Shown: in pieces, positions 34,309 through 48,208 of the stretch
Position numbering within the stretch: the first letter of the stretch is position 1
Layout: every line of letters starts with the position of its first letter
Source: Melitaea cinxia
Lineage: Eukaryota; Arthropoda; Insecta; Lepidoptera; Nymphalidae
Assembly: GCF_905220565.1 (NCBI RefSeq)
Contig: NC_059401.1
Coordinates: 10,660,766-10,724,765, forward strand
Reading direction: 5' to 3'
Length of the DNA: 64,000 nt
Notes under the pieces: model-generated
What the model saw: the letters and a program-made list of their open reading frames with translations, nothing else
Databases searched by the model: none
Told to the model about the DNA's origin: nothing
Translations under genes and position numbers: made by a program

Positions 34309-34610
34309 TATAATTGCTCGCAAACGAATAAAAACCGACTTCAATTTACAACGACGAGTAATACAATGTAGGTAGTCGAAAAGTAATATAAATATACAGT
34401 CAATTAAAAACGCATGATTATAGATAACTCAGAAAGTAATCTTCAGATCTCGGTCCAATGGTCCATGGTCCCAACCACACGAAAAGTACTAGCTTTAAAT
34501 TAAAAAACAATCATTTAATCGGTACACCCAGTAAATAGTTACAAATTACAACGCATAAAAATACCACCCAATTAAGAACCTCCACCTTTTTTAAAAATTC
34601 GGCTAAAATT
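34309..34610 (-). mobile_element. M-family element, degraded
   Basis: Minus-strand copy: TTGCTCGCAAACGAATAAAAACCGACTTC at the start (34314 on) and 'attaagaacctccaccttttt' near the end, where the TIR has decayed to ATTCGGCTAAAA. Internal modules are partly deleted. Confidence 0.75.
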
Positions 34611-34654
34611 ACTTTTGCTTGGATAATTTACGTAAATATATATAAAAAGTTTCA

Positions 34655-34990
34655 TCGCTCTGGTGTAGTAATGCGTGCACCGTGTGGGCGCTCACATACC
34701 GGCGTTACGGGTTCCAGTCAGGCTCGGGATGAATGTTTGTATTTGTACAAATTTCCTTCCGGTATGATTTTCTGTCCTTGTAAGTCTTTCCACCGTGCCT
34801 CAGAGAGCACGCTACGAAGTCAATCCCAGTTATTATTATAGACAGGTGTCGGGTGATAGCGATCGTCACTCATAGTAAGGAATATATTCGCCAACCAGCA
34901 AGCCGCGTGGTGGATTGAGTTCCTACACTTCTCCTACATGGAGAAAGAGGCTTATGCTTAGCAGTTGGATATTACAGACTGAATCCTGAT
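34655..34990 (+). mobile_element. tRNA-derived SINE, family S, diverged
   Basis: Box A-like TGGTGTAGTAATG at 34661, box B-like GGTTCCAGTC near 34710, then 'ccaccgtgcctcagagagcacg', 'gcgtggtggattgag' and tail 'gcagttggatattacagactg'. More diverged than the 16625 copy. Confidence 0.75.
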
Positions 34991-36884
34991 ATCGTTATGG
35001 CGTTTTTATAATAGAAGTACTTTCAATAAATCTGATAGTAATTTTAGGAAATAAATAATTTTAGAAAGATTTAAAGAATCAGATTTTAGAAACAGTACGT
35101 TTTACGCTAAAAACAACTTTTTAGAAAAACCCTATAGAATTGTTAAATTTATTTTATTTTAAATCTTTTTTCATATTTCATTAACTGTAAAAATTATGTA
35201 GTTCCTTCGACAATTCTACGAGCTAAAAACGTTCCTTGTAAAAAGATACAGCCTGTTAACAGGGGTCAAGGAGACAGATCGACGAATAAACGGAGGTCGA
35301 TCGGTGGCGTAAGTAATAATCCCGTTGCCACCAATAAAATTCTACTGAAAATTACGTACACCACTGTAGTACATAATGGTGTTCTCTAACAAAACCCTTA
35401 TATTATAAGCATACAAAAATGTGCGTTCTATATCATAAAATAATTTATTAAAAGCTATTCTTAAATTGTGATAATTTTAAATAATGGCCATACATCAACA
35501 CACAAACAGAATATAAGTCTGGACTATCTAATCCTTGTTAGAGATATAGACATACAAATACATGAAAAAATAATTTTCTTCACAAAAGTAATTTAAAACC
35601 TCTTATACTGTTTTTTAAATATGAGGAACAACATATTTTATGGTTTCGTCCCTTATTTCGTTTTACTTTTTAAGTAAATTAGCTAGATAATATTATATTT
35701 CCATATTTGATGAAATACAATCTGTATATATATACTAACTGAATTTTCTCTTAAGTTTTCTTCTTTTTATGAACATTATCAATTGAAAAAAAGGGTTTTT
35801 ATAAGTGAAATTCCAGCAATGGATTAAGGGGTTCTGTAATTCTAAATTAAATTTTCTTTTCGTGATATTTACCAGGTTTTTTTTTTATACAAGTTTAGGA
35901 CTAAACCCACAATTAAAGAGTTTTTTGGTTTTGTTACTTACTTCATGGCAGGTAGTTTTTATTCAATATTTTTTTCAATTTAAATGAAGACTTACACCAC
36001 CCGTAGATTAATATCGGTAAGTCCTTGTAAAGTTCTCTGTAATGCTATTTTGCTTAATGGTCAGATTGCCGACAGATAATGTATAGATATTACTGAAATA
36101 GCACTATCTAAAGGGCTAGAGTGCCTATAGCGTATCTGGTAATATTATCTTATACAAAATTTAACATTGACGACAGTAATTTCATTCATCGAAAATGATA
36201 ATAATGCTATTTTATAATATAATAATGAAATGTTCAGATAAATGTTCAAAAAATTGTACTACGCTAAATTCAACATAGCTTATTTAGAAGTTAGAGGAAA
36301 TTTGTTATAACATACCCGTGCATTAATACAGTATCTGCAGCTGTTCGGTTCGTTTTGATCGTATACGAAATATTTGTATAATTGATTTGAACGCAAATAG
36401 AGATATATACTAAGAGCATAACACTACAGTACGTAGAGTGTAAGTATATCGGCCATTGGCCATTCTTTTAATTGTATCGAAGATTCGAAAAAAATAATTT
36501 GTTTGCAAAATGGACGTATTTGAAACATACTTCCAAACGTATCTAATATTATATGTAACATCCCTCAAAGACCACATATATGGATGAACACGTTAACTCT
36601 TTGCATAATAGTCGAGCAGCTTAACGAGAATATCTAGTGGTAGGTTTACGTGGTTCTTAGACATTTTCTCTCCAAAAGTCTCTGTACTTTATAAGTAAAA
36701 CGAGCAGACTGAAAAAGAAATACTGTAATTAACTTAATTATAACAAAATTAGAAATAGCGATACTATAGACTACAACCTTAATTAATCATACTGAGAACC
36801 TACATTTAAATATCTAAATATATCAAAATGGGGAAATAATGTTTTATCCATTTCAAGAAATTATGGTATATTATTCAGTCATTC
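34991..36884. other. AT-rich stretch, nothing recognised
   Basis: 1.9 kb without a supported gene or shared repeat. Confidence 0.4.
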
Positions 36885-37330
36885 ATTGAAGAACGCGCTG
36901 CCTTATCGGCGCTCATCGGGGCGGATCTCTCACTGCTGGCCTTGATTGTAACCATGGTCGGCATTGAGGAGTACTGGTACACCGATTCGTCCTTATGCAG
37001 TGCTGTAATCCTGCAGAAGGAAGCGGCAGAGCGAGAGCGAAAACAGGATCCCGACTCGTTTGCAATTCGCCGCGGAAGGCGCAGTCGGCGGCGCAGGGCC
37101 TGGCCAACCTGCCGCTGTAACACCGGATCAGCGGGCGATAGATTTGGGTATCCCGAGAAGGAAGGTGACCTTAGTGTTCGAGGGAACCTCTCGGAGATCG
37201 CTTATGCAATGGCCCTATTTGGGCCGGCGTGATCGCGGAAGTGCTCGTAATCCCGCCCCAGGTGAGAGGAGGAACACCCCAGGGGTTTTAGTCTGTGCGA
37301 ATTGGACTTAACCCGTATCCGTTAGGGATT
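36885..37330. other. GC-rich orphan block
   Basis: Roughly 445 bp with much higher GC than its surroundings and sharp edges. Both strands have open frames of 60-96 codons (for example 36942-37232 plus), with Arg-rich runs such as RRGRRSRRRR, but no domain is recognisable. The block ends near GGAACACCCCAGGGGTTTTAG and is followed by a D-family repeat. A fragment of a GC-rich retroelement (untranslated or coding) is most likely; a transferred sequence is possible. Function unknown. Confidence 0.45.
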
Positions 37331-37364
37331 TAAACTGGATCAAAAAAATGGAAAACATTACGGT

Positions 37365-37560
37365 CAAAGTTCAGAGCAGCCCTACTGGGGAAGTGACTCA
37401 ACCTTACAGAAGATTGTAACCAAATAGTATTTCCCATAAGTAGTGGTTATTTTCTGTGATGAGTAGGGTAGCCAGATATGCTGTGAAGAGTGTGGGTCTT
37501 TAACGCGCTTGCAGTAGTCCCTTTATTGCTGGCGTTCATAGCCTAGGGTATTCGATTACT
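37365..37560 (-). repeat. D-family interspersed repeat
   Basis: 'agagcagccctactggggaagtgactc', 'ttacagaagattgtaacca' and 'ggtagccagatatgctg' match the D family in reverse orientation. Confidence 0.65.
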
Positions 37561-37935
37561 CACTGATGTATTAACAAATTGTTATTGACAGTGACAGTTT
37601 AGTGTTGTCATAAGTAACTTCAAGAAAAAAAGAGTTGGCTTTAGACCACATGATTGCAGTAAAACTTTTTTAGCAATACTCAAGGGACCAGCAAACATTT
37701 TAAATTACCGAAAGTTCCAAATAGCATGAGCTTAAATAACCAAAAAGGCGTGAAAACAAGAAATAATTAAAATTCACTTTCGGATCGAAAGTTGATCAAT
37801 CAGATGACAATCACTATGTAAAAATCAGTTACCCTTTGAATCCAGACTACAAAGGTTAGAACGGTAAGTAAGCCCTAGCCGAAAAAGTAGAAAAAATACG
37901 TCAGATTAGGAATGAATATTATGTGCTGTGTGGCT
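37561..37935. other. AT-rich stretch, nothing recognised
   Basis: No supported feature. Confidence 0.4.
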
Positions 37936-38252
37936 ACGGCACTAAAGAATTTAGCCACCCCCTCTCTTCCCGTGGGTGTCGTAAGAGGCGACTAAGGGAT
38001 AACAAGGTTCCACAACCACCTTGGAACTTAAGAAGCCGACCGATGGCGGGATAACCATCCAACTGCTGGCTTTGAAATACACAGGCCGAAGACGGGCAGC
38101 AGCGTCTTCGGTGCGACAAAGCCAGTACTGCGGTCACCAACCCGCCTGCCCAGCGTGGTGACTATGGGCAAAACACATGAGTTCACGTTATTTTTGGCGT
38201 AAACTTGTGGAGGCCTATGTCCAGCAGTGGACTGTATAGGCTGTAATGATGT
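37936..38252 (+). mobile_element. T-family element, full length
   Basis: Reads GGCTACGGCACTAAAGAATT, CCCGTGGGTGTCGTAAGAGG, GGCTTTGAAATACACAGGCC, GCCCAGCGTGGTGACTATGG and ends CCTATGTCCAGCAGTGGACTG then a TAATGATGTAATGATGAT tail. It matches 63268-63600 almost base for base in inverse orientation. The tail is homologous to the S SINE tail, so T is likely a LINE 3' end or a SINE sharing it. No protein. Confidence 0.8.
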
Positions 38253-38337
38253 AATGATGATATTCATTCTAAGATATTTATGTAAGATTATCATGGAAAT
38301 AATAAAGTAACGTATAGCGCGTAGCATTTATATTGAA

Positions 38338-39245
38338 CTAGCTATACCTGCGGCTTCGCTCGCGTTGAAATCAGTGTGTCACAAAGTTTTCCCGGCCAAC
38401 TGCCAGTAAAATTCTCATCAAAATCGGTTTAGCCATTCCGTAAACCTTCCTCTTGAAGCCTTCTCTCTATTAGTGAAACCGCATGAAAATCCGTTCAGTA
38501 GATGTTTAAGGAATCGATCACGTAAACTTTTGGGGACTTTGTTTTATAATACACTACCTGTTGCCCGTGACTACGTCCGCGTGGTTATGAAGATATGGAT
38601 TACTATTAAGATGTTTAACGCAAATTATTTTTTTATTTCAGTCACTTGAAATACTTATCACACTAAGTAACTTTTTAAAAGGCACAACTTAGTATAATTT
38701 AATAGTTATTTTTACCTCTCTATATACCACATTTCTAGTTTTATTTTCAGGCTGCAGTATAAATAACCTATCAGGCGAACTTATAGCTTTTGTATATGTT
38801 TCATTTAAACTATCAACCCCAATTAAATCCCCTTAGCGGTGGAATATCGCAAAATCCGTTCTTAGCGGACGTTTACTAAATATAATCTACCTCCCTGCCA
38901 AATTTCATCTTTGTCCATCCATGCAGCGGTTTTTGAGTTCTCGTGATGAGTGAGTCAGTGACCTTTCTCTTTAATATATATAGATTACGATGCATTATTT
39001 GGACATCTCCTCACCATCTATAGAGCATACATTTTAAATTTCAAGTCTCTTACTTCAAAAACATAGGACTTTCATACAAACTTCCATCCCCCGTTTTATC
39101 CCCTTAGGGGTCGAGTTTCGTAAAATCTACGTCCTATAAGGAGCCTATCTGCCAAATTTCAAGTTTGTGGGTGTTGTAGTTTCGGAGATTTCGTGATGAG
39201 TGAGTGACCTTTCGCTTTTAAATTGTATATAGATATAGATATAGA
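38338..39245 (-). mobile_element. Composite Helitron, family H
   Basis: CTAG at 38338-38341 after A; the minus-strand 5' end is the TCTATATCTATA run (about 39245). Body phrases ('gagtgagtgacctttcgctttt', 'ttcgtaaaatc', 'tgccaaatttcaagtttgtggg') are the reverse complement of 57879-59337. Internal extra ends near 38563 (ACTACCTGTTGCCCG) and about 38984 (TATATAGATT) show that it is built of two or three Helitron units joined end to end. Confidence 0.75.
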
Positions 39246-40142
<897 letters not shown>

Positions 40143-40435
40143 TAATATGTAAAATAAGGCTTTTCTTATGAAAGTAAAAAAACTAACTACGTTTTGCTAT
40201 TTAAAATTAAACACTAAAGTTTTCACAAATTTATCATGTTCTAATAAATGACTGCAATTTAAATATAAAATAAATGTTATGAAAACTATTGACCAGTCAA
40301 TACATTTTTTATAATAATGTTACGGTTGCATAAATATTGTAACATAATGTGCACAAATGTTCCATTGTTGGACACAGATCTCCTTATCTATAAAGAGAAG
40401 GATTTGATCTGCTTGGCTGCAGAATGCATAATATA

Positions 40436-40640
40436 TATCTCAGTTGGCTCAGCGGTCATAGCACTGGCTTATGGCTGTTGAGCTGGCCGTTGCGAGTTCG
40501 ATCCCCGCTCACGACAAACATATTTTATATTGAGCATACAGATGTTTATCGTGGTCTGGGCGTTGTGTGTTTTCCGACACAGGAGAAAATATTGTGGGGG
40601 AAACTACTGGGGGCCGTTAAGTATGAAGGGTTAAATAAAT
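40436..40640 (+). mobile_element. tRNA-derived SINE, variant of family S
   Basis: Box A TGGCTCAGCGG at 40445-40455 fits TRGYNNARNGG exactly; box B GAGTTCGATCCCC at 40494-40506. The body 'acgacaaacat' and 'gggggccgttaag' differ from the 16625 copy, and the usual S tail is absent. It is not a tRNA gene: no acceptor stem closes. Confidence 0.7.
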
Positions 40641-42483
40641 AAGTATCGATATGATTCCCACGATATTTTTCTATACTGTTCAGCATACAGTGAATAATTA
40701 GTAAAAGCTTATCATAAAATTGTAATTCTAACAAATAAAATATTATGCAAATAATGTATTCGCTATTATAATTGAACAAACAGTTAAATTCTCCTTTATT
40801 AATATTCGTTTTTCATGTTTCATTGTTTTGATAAAAAAAAACTATTAGAGCGCAAGTAAACTCACAACTGTTTTGCATCAATATTTAAATAAATTTAATA
40901 CAAATAGATGCCCTATAGAATCATAATGTATTTATTACATGTCTCTCCGAATAACCCTCACTAAAACTGAAATAATGTGTTATTACATTTTTATCACGTG
41001 CAACATGTCTCTGTGATAAATGAGACTAGAATAGCCGACAAACAATTAGTAATGCTTTATAACATCTCAATAAATACAACATAGGACAACTATTCTATGC
41101 GAAAGCCTATTTACTTTTTTACTAGCGAATTTATTTCCGCAACACAACAAATATTGGTCTGGCGGAGCAAAGATATTGCATGAATTTGTCAGTGGCAGAG
41201 ATTTCAACTCGCTTATTTCGTCCTGTATTAAACTTGGTCGACCGAACGCTACAGTATAGGACTACCTTTATGCAACTTTTATCTTTCATAAAAGAACGAC
41301 TAGTAAGCTGGTGATGATCGACGACTAGTGATATTGGAAAGATAACATTACAATAATGTACTTATAGAAACTTAGTCTTAGACTATAGAATACGGTCATC
41401 AGGTGTAAGGATGTACGAGTTATTTCACGAATTTTTCTAACCACTGATAGCCCGCCGTGCGACGTGTCCGGTGATTCAACGAGTGTCGCTCCGCTCGGTC
41501 GAACAAAAACGGAAAACCATTTTACGGTCCATTGTGAAGGTGGATTGGCAATTTCGTTTCAGGCTTGGTCGACCATCGGCTGAGCAGGTTTTACAACTCT
41601 GGTTGGGTTGATAAAATACATAACACATTTCAGTTACGAGTAAATAAATTGTTTATGTGCTTATATTTCTGTTATGTTCACTGTGACATATTCTGTTACA
41701 CTAATAAATTATCTTTGCAAATATCTAAGTCCTTTTGTACCAGATTTGCTGTCAGACTTGTAATACTAATATTTTATGAGATATGCATGTGTCAGTGTCG
41801 CCGGAGTCAAAAGAGTCGGTCTCCGTACTTTTCTTTTATTTTTGGAACTGTGTATGCTTTTGTCACAAAAACCGACAAAACTATAACACATAAATGAATG
41901 GCACGGGATATTTATAGAAGTTAAAAATTGTATAAAATCTACACCTCTTACAACATGTTTGTGTGAATAAAGTCTAGACAAACAGACATTTCGTAGATAT
42001 CGAGATTAAAGCTGATGCTGATAAATGATAAAAAAAATATACTTTAGCGTATATTAGTTAATAATAAAACTAACGTTAATTTATTTAAAATACAATTTCT
42101 ATTAAAGAAACATTCATATGTGATTTTCTAAAAATAAAATTTACGATTAACGAATGATATCAAAGATATTTTTAGAAGTATTAATATAGCTATTTGAAAC
42201 GTTTCTACAAAAGGTATATAAAGATGTTTTAGCAAAAGATGGAAAAAGCTTGTCACGATATTGTATTGGAGTGGATAAATAATTTGTTGTTTTGCGGACT
42301 TTTTTACTAAGAGTTTTTAACCATGGAACTCTAAAAATCTGACTCCTTTGATCTAAGCAATTAGAAACTAAATATAGACTGGCATTGCAACTTTATAATA
42401 TTCTGTTACCATGGTTCAGATACGTTTTTGAAGTATTTAGTATATAATATCAATTAATACATAGAATAGTAGTATTTTTAAAT
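40641..42483. other. Mostly AT-rich, nothing supported
   Basis: No gene recognised. 41140-41620 is somewhat GC-richer with repeated GGTCGACC words and a 110-codon frame (41565-41897) that has no identifiable domain and no splice or promoter support. Confidence 0.35.
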
Positions 42484-42821
42484 CTGGCTGTGTCCGCGAC
42501 TTCATACGCGTGGAATTTTACAAAAAAGTTATTATTCAGTTCGCAGAGTTATAAAATAAATAAATTCTAAAATAAAAGTAGTCTAAGTTACTCTTTACTA
42601 CATCAGGTATCTATCAGTGAAAGTCCCGTCAAAATAATTGATCCAGCCGTTTCAGAGATGAGACGAAACAAACAGACAGACAGACAGACAGACAGAAAGA
42701 CAAAAATTTAAAAAAAATGTCATTTTTGTATATGTACCGTGTATACATCCATATGCGTTTAGTAAAAAGTGGTCATTTTAATATTACAAACAGACACTGC
42801 AATTTTGTTTATTTGAATAGA
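42484..42821 (-). mobile_element. Helitron, family A
   Basis: Minus-strand copy from about 42484 (CTGGCTGTGTCCGCGACTTC, with the terminal CTAG altered) to GAATAGA at 42821. It contains 'agtagtctaagttactctttact', 'gatccagccgtttcagagatgag' and a cagacagacagacagacag run. Confidence 0.7.
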
Positions 42822-43009
42822 CTAGCCGCCCGGACAGACTTCGTTCTGTCAATAGATAATAGTAAAAATTAAATAACTGTAAAAAACTTAAATTTTTTTG
42901 TACTAAAACCTTCCATGGGCCGTAAGGAACATAAAAAAATAAATTAGCCGAATTGTTCGAGCCGTTCTCGAGTTATGCGCTTAGCAACATTCATTTTTAT
43001 TTATATAGA
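42822..43009 (-). mobile_element. Helitron, family B, intact 188 bp
   Basis: CTAG at 42822-42825 directly after A, then CCGCCCGGACAGACTTCG; the far end is TATATAGA before T at 43010. It is the short complete form of the element split at 29020-30074, placed exactly at the A/T boundary of the neighbouring family-A Helitron. Confidence 0.8.
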
Positions 43010-46000
43010 TAAAATAAAATGTGAATAAATACTTTGAAGGTTAGTAAGCAGCTTCAATTTCAAGGTAATAACCGTAGCTCGAATAAAATTAGAAGTAAAC
43101 GATACCGTATATCAACGAAACGTTTTCGTCTCTATAAGCGGAGGCTTATTTGAAATTCCAATTAGAAAGTTTTCTCATTTACTTGATTCAGGGCGTGGAT
43201 TGGTGGAAGGGCAACAATCCGGCCCTATTAGTCCAGATCTCTGCTCTGTACCAGATTTGGAAAGGTTTGACGGGTTAGAGGATCACTGCGTAAACTGATC
43301 CTTATTCGAAAGAGTTTTAATTATTTTTGAACATTTTAACTTCAATGCGTGCCTTATTTGAATAACAAATTCGATTTTGTGCAAACAAATCTCAGAAAAT
43401 GAATTTATTTTATACTATTTATACATTAATCACCATTTAATATCGTATGTGTCAATATTAATGTAATTATATGACGTACTGGCATAGAAGTCGCAATTAC
43501 TGTTTGTTGCGTTATCGGTCGCTGGTTCGTTTCACACTTATTGCGATTGTTTTCATAGATCATACAGGTTTATATTGAGTACTTCCAAACGCTTATATCT
43601 ACAAAAATAATTGATATGTTAAGTAATCTACAAGTAAATATCGCTTTCTATCTGATTCTTTATGAATTAAATATAAATATAATTAACATCTTAAGCATCA
43701 CCAAACCGTAAAGAGGAGTGAGCCTAAAACTTAGCGATTTCTATTTTAGAGGCAAAATCTTACGAAACACACATAGTAAAATCAATCGTGATAACCGTAA
43801 TAATGTATGATTATATTCCCAAACATTTTATATAAACAAACTTCTAAAACAACTTCTGAATCATTAAGTCTATGTCTAGTTAGTTTCTCTCCCTCCTACT
43901 GTACACCTGTTTGAATATGTGACAGTAACTATGACGTCGTTAGATAGCTCGTCTCTCGAATCGACGACAGCAACTTGAAGATAATCAACGCAAAATGTCA
44001 CTGACCAGTACATTTCAGAATAAACCATAATATATACTTAGTATGATATACTTTATACTCGTAATATCACATTTTGTTAAAGTTAAAGATTGTAACGACA
44101 GAAATATTATTTTAAATCTTGTAAAACTTGTTACTATTGATCGAAATCGGAACGAATTTATTCAAAAAGTATCAAGCCTGAACAGCCACGACACGGAAGT
44201 TACTCGCTCGAAAATTGAATTTATCAAACTTTTCGCGGGACAAACAGATACTTTACAGACTGTGAAAAGCAATTTGCTTTAAATTGTTATTATTCGGATG
44301 AATTGAGGCTTGTGAATAAATTCACAGATAGTTTATTAATTACAGCTTAGAGTTCACATTATGTACTTACGATTTTTTTTTGTGAAAACATTATACTCTA
44401 GAATTATATATTTACTTTCAATTAATTACCCCTGTCTGTGTATCATGAATACTAGATACTATATCCGCACTTTTTCTAAATAAAAATATAATACAATGAA
44501 AATTACAAACAAAAAAAAAGAGAAATCCCGTGTTTTATATCTACCTGTGTATGTCTGGTGTGGTCTGTATATGAATAATAATAAATATTTGGATCTGTAG
44601 GTAGAGAAGACTACATAATATACTAAGTAAATGTAACTAAGAATAATCTAAACCCCAACCATCAATTTTCTGCGTGACATTGGAGAAATAGTCTAATCCT
44701 AACAGTTCAACACCATTAAAACTAAAATTTCATTACTTTTTGAGATGTCAATTCCAACACAGACCCAGCAAAATAATTTTAGAAATAATTATGATTTATG
44801 AAGTTACCATACACTAAATAAAAGAATTTATGTATGTATTTGTTTTTGTATTATATGTCTAATTGAATTTTAAAAAACATTGTTAACGAAATTGTATTAA
44901 TTGGTGAAATTTATTTGATTCTATTTGATTGCTTCTAATTTGGAAACAGATTATTCCATTAATATGTTATTTTCATTAATATGTTCCATTTCGTTCAAAT
45001 ATTTAAATCTTATTATTGCTCGATATAGAATTTCATATTTTCGACGTAATCTCTTTTGCAAGTAAAACGCGATTTAAAATGTAAGTAATAACAAATAGTA
45101 ACAAATTACTATTTCATACGATAATACGTTTTAGCCCTACACCAGATACTACCTACTAACTTCTTTTTCTTTAATTTAAGTGCTGAAAAGCTTGAAATTT
45201 TCATTCTAATTATCGTTATTACTACTTATTTTAGCTTTTATTTTAAATAATAAAGAAATTATCTCTAAAAGAAATTATTATTCTCATCTTAATTGATAAT
45301 AATTGATTAAAAATTCAAAGAAAAAACATCTTAAATCAAATTAATACTACTGGAATGCTAAAATTTCAATAATATTTGCTATTTATTATTATATCAATGT
45401 ATAGTTAATTAAGACACTAATGACGCATAAATACGAGCAAATTTAATTATTACAGAAGATAAAGGCGACAATTCATAGAGAATTTCATAATTACGTACTC
45501 AAAGTGGTTGATGCGCATATTTAGCACAACTTTCGGCACTTTCGGCGTTAAGAAATAGGTGCCTATTTTATCTATACATTGATTTTTTATATTAAATACA
45601 TCAACATTTACTTTTTTCAAATAGGTTTTAAAATAACTATTAAATCATCATCTTTTTAAAATATATTTCTTTTAATAAATTGTTACAGCTAATGTAACCG
45701 CTGATTCTGGAAACTGATTTAATATTTGCTGATAAGAATAGTCAAGAAACTTCGTAGTTGCTCTTTAAAAAAATTAGTCAATAATAATATGATAGTTATA
45801 CCACAAGAGAATACATAGATACCGGGGCAGAGAGACTAAAATCGTAAATGAAAGAGGACGTAAGATTTGTGACGTAGACACGTAATTTCCTTACTTAAGA
45901 AGAGCTTTAAAAATCTGAGCTGCGATCAAAAGCTGAAAGTGCATGTCAGAGACTATGTGTATTATCGACAGGTGCTACATGAGGCAATAAGCTTTATATT

Positions 46001-48208
46001 AGTTTTATCAGTGTTAAAATTTATAAAAGGTTTTCCTTTTTTGTGGCGATTTTTGTAGGACTACATTTTTAATAAAGTCGCTTGACGAAAAAAAAGATTG
46101 ATTATGTCCATTATATTTATTCCCATATTATATTCATTTTGTGATTAGAAAAAATTAGGATTCGGTCAAATCACTGTGACCGCTGTGATACTAATGTCGT
46201 CGTAATGTTGTGCGTCAATTACGTCACGTTAGTGTAAATTGAAAACGTATAAATACCTCGTGATCATATCCCACAAGTGATGATCACTAAGCGTCATTCT
46301 ATTTCGAGTGACTACACCCTCAGTATTTACTACGCTGCGTGCGACATATTTGAAGCCGAATCGACTCATGTCGATTCGAGTCCATTTCAATTAAGTGCTC
46401 ATGTCAGCACGATCCGTTTACGCTCGTATTTTCATTTATTGAACTTGGGTTGAACTCGGTAACGAAATCAATTAAAATTCTATTAAAATAAGAAAAACAA
46501 ATGTATTTTAATGAGAAGTCATCACCATCTGCTTTGATTAGTTTATTTATAAAAATATTACAATATAATTTACGAACAGAAAAATTATTATAATTATATA
46601 AAGATTATAAAGCAAAAGCGAGTATTTAAAGTACCAACGAAGTAATTAAAAGAAAAATTGTAAGCATTTTTAAAGATGAAGCTACTTCATTCAAGTAAAG
46701 ATTAGAGTGTGTTATTTTACAATTACCGCGTTTGACTGTCTCGGAGGATTCCATTTGTCTTCTCCGCTCTTAGGCAAGTGTTTCCCAGTGGGGTTTTCAA
46801 AGTGAGCCAGCTCCGTCGCGATAAGATAGAGTAAGCCTTTCACGCTCGTATATCAACAAACCACGGTAAAACCAACGGGGATCTATTAAAAGTCAATAAA
46901 ACTTATTATTTTACATCTTAGAAGACATTTTTAATTTGAATTTAATTTTATTTTCCTGCTCAAATTTTATGTACCATATTTAAATCTTTTTACTTATACC
47001 GAGTAATAAAGATAACAATAAAGAGACTCAGCTTATGTTAATCTGGTTAAATTGAATAACACGCTCAATTTAATAATGTAATTAATAAAGAAATCTTCGT
47101 TGTGATAGCTTACAAGTTAATTATATAAATAGAAGTTTATCCGGTTTATTACAGAAACCCAATAAATTTGAATGTCTTATAAATATAGCACGTGGCTGTT
47201 ATCATTTGTATAATGAATAAGGTATGCAGCTAAGATAGACGTACCCCTAAGATTCACTTACTTTGTTTTCGGAACTCGATACCCTGATATTTGGTTTTCA
47301 ATTAAAGTTCGTAACATGGTATTGGCAAATTTACTGGCAGAACAGGAAGTCTTGATGGCCTTCAATAAATCAAAAATAAATAAATCAATAGCTTTATTCT
47401 ACTGCGTAGTATGGTTTTTAGTATAATTATATTTTTCCTCAAATACACACCATCTTATTGTAACCGTTTTTATATAGACTTAGGTACTATACAGGACAAC
47501 CTCAATAAAACAAAGCTGACGAGAGTTAACCAGACTTCGACACAGTAAGCACTTTGTTAACATGAAGTTTGTTATTATAGAAGTTACGTTGGTCTACGAT
47601 TAATTTTAATAGGTAAGAAAACTATTTACTAGCTTCATCTTGATGAGTAATATGAGGGTTGTAAAACACAAATTATACTTACTTTATATTTATATTCTGC
47701 AAATAAATGTGGGTTTTGTATTAAATCTTTTGGTCGGTTCCATTAGTTTATTGAAACTCATTAGATTAAGGTTGCACAGTATTATTTCACTTAAGAAAAA
47801 TGATTTTATAAAAACCTAATATTTCTACGCCATACATATCTTTATAAACACTTTAAAGCGGTATGATACTTGGTACAGATATTTCCATTTATTAATGATC
47901 TTGTGACTATCTTTCTAGATGTGTGAAAAGCATAAAAATAATTAAAATTATATGTATATCGTTTATTTCGTAAAAATATTAAGAATATACTCAAACAATA
48001 TAATGTATGTGTTTGTAATTATTACTGTACTTATGATACACAAAATATGACTAAAAATCACTACGTAATAATATATTGTGTTCTATTATATTTCAACAAT
48101 CGCTTGCCTCGTGTAGTCAACCTGATAAAAAACAAGGAACAATAATAGAAGATACAGATTTACTTGCCTAAGTAGCTACAGACAGATTATGTTTTAGTAA
48201 TAAATAAT
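43010..48208. other. 5.2 kb with no recognised gene or repeat
   Basis: The longest stretch free of recognised transposons, hence the best candidate for ordinary intergenic or intronic DNA. A 79-codon frame at 44043-44282 has no motif. A TATAAATA at 46249-46256, preceded by TACGTCAC (46219-46226), could be a promoter, but no convincing coding exon follows. About 46735-46880 is GC-richer with only frames of 30 codons or fewer. No tRNA. Confidence 0.4.

Noticed and set aside
37934..38327. Overlapping frames of 68-99 codons, also at 63258-63588
   Set aside because: They are frames inside the T repeat, present in both copies in inverse orientation; no protein family.
41565..41897. 110-codon frame
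   Set aside because: No domain, no conserved pattern; length can occur by chance in 64 kb.
46735..46890. Possible exon in a GC-richer patch
   Set aside because: All six frames close within about 30 codons and splice sites are unconvincing.
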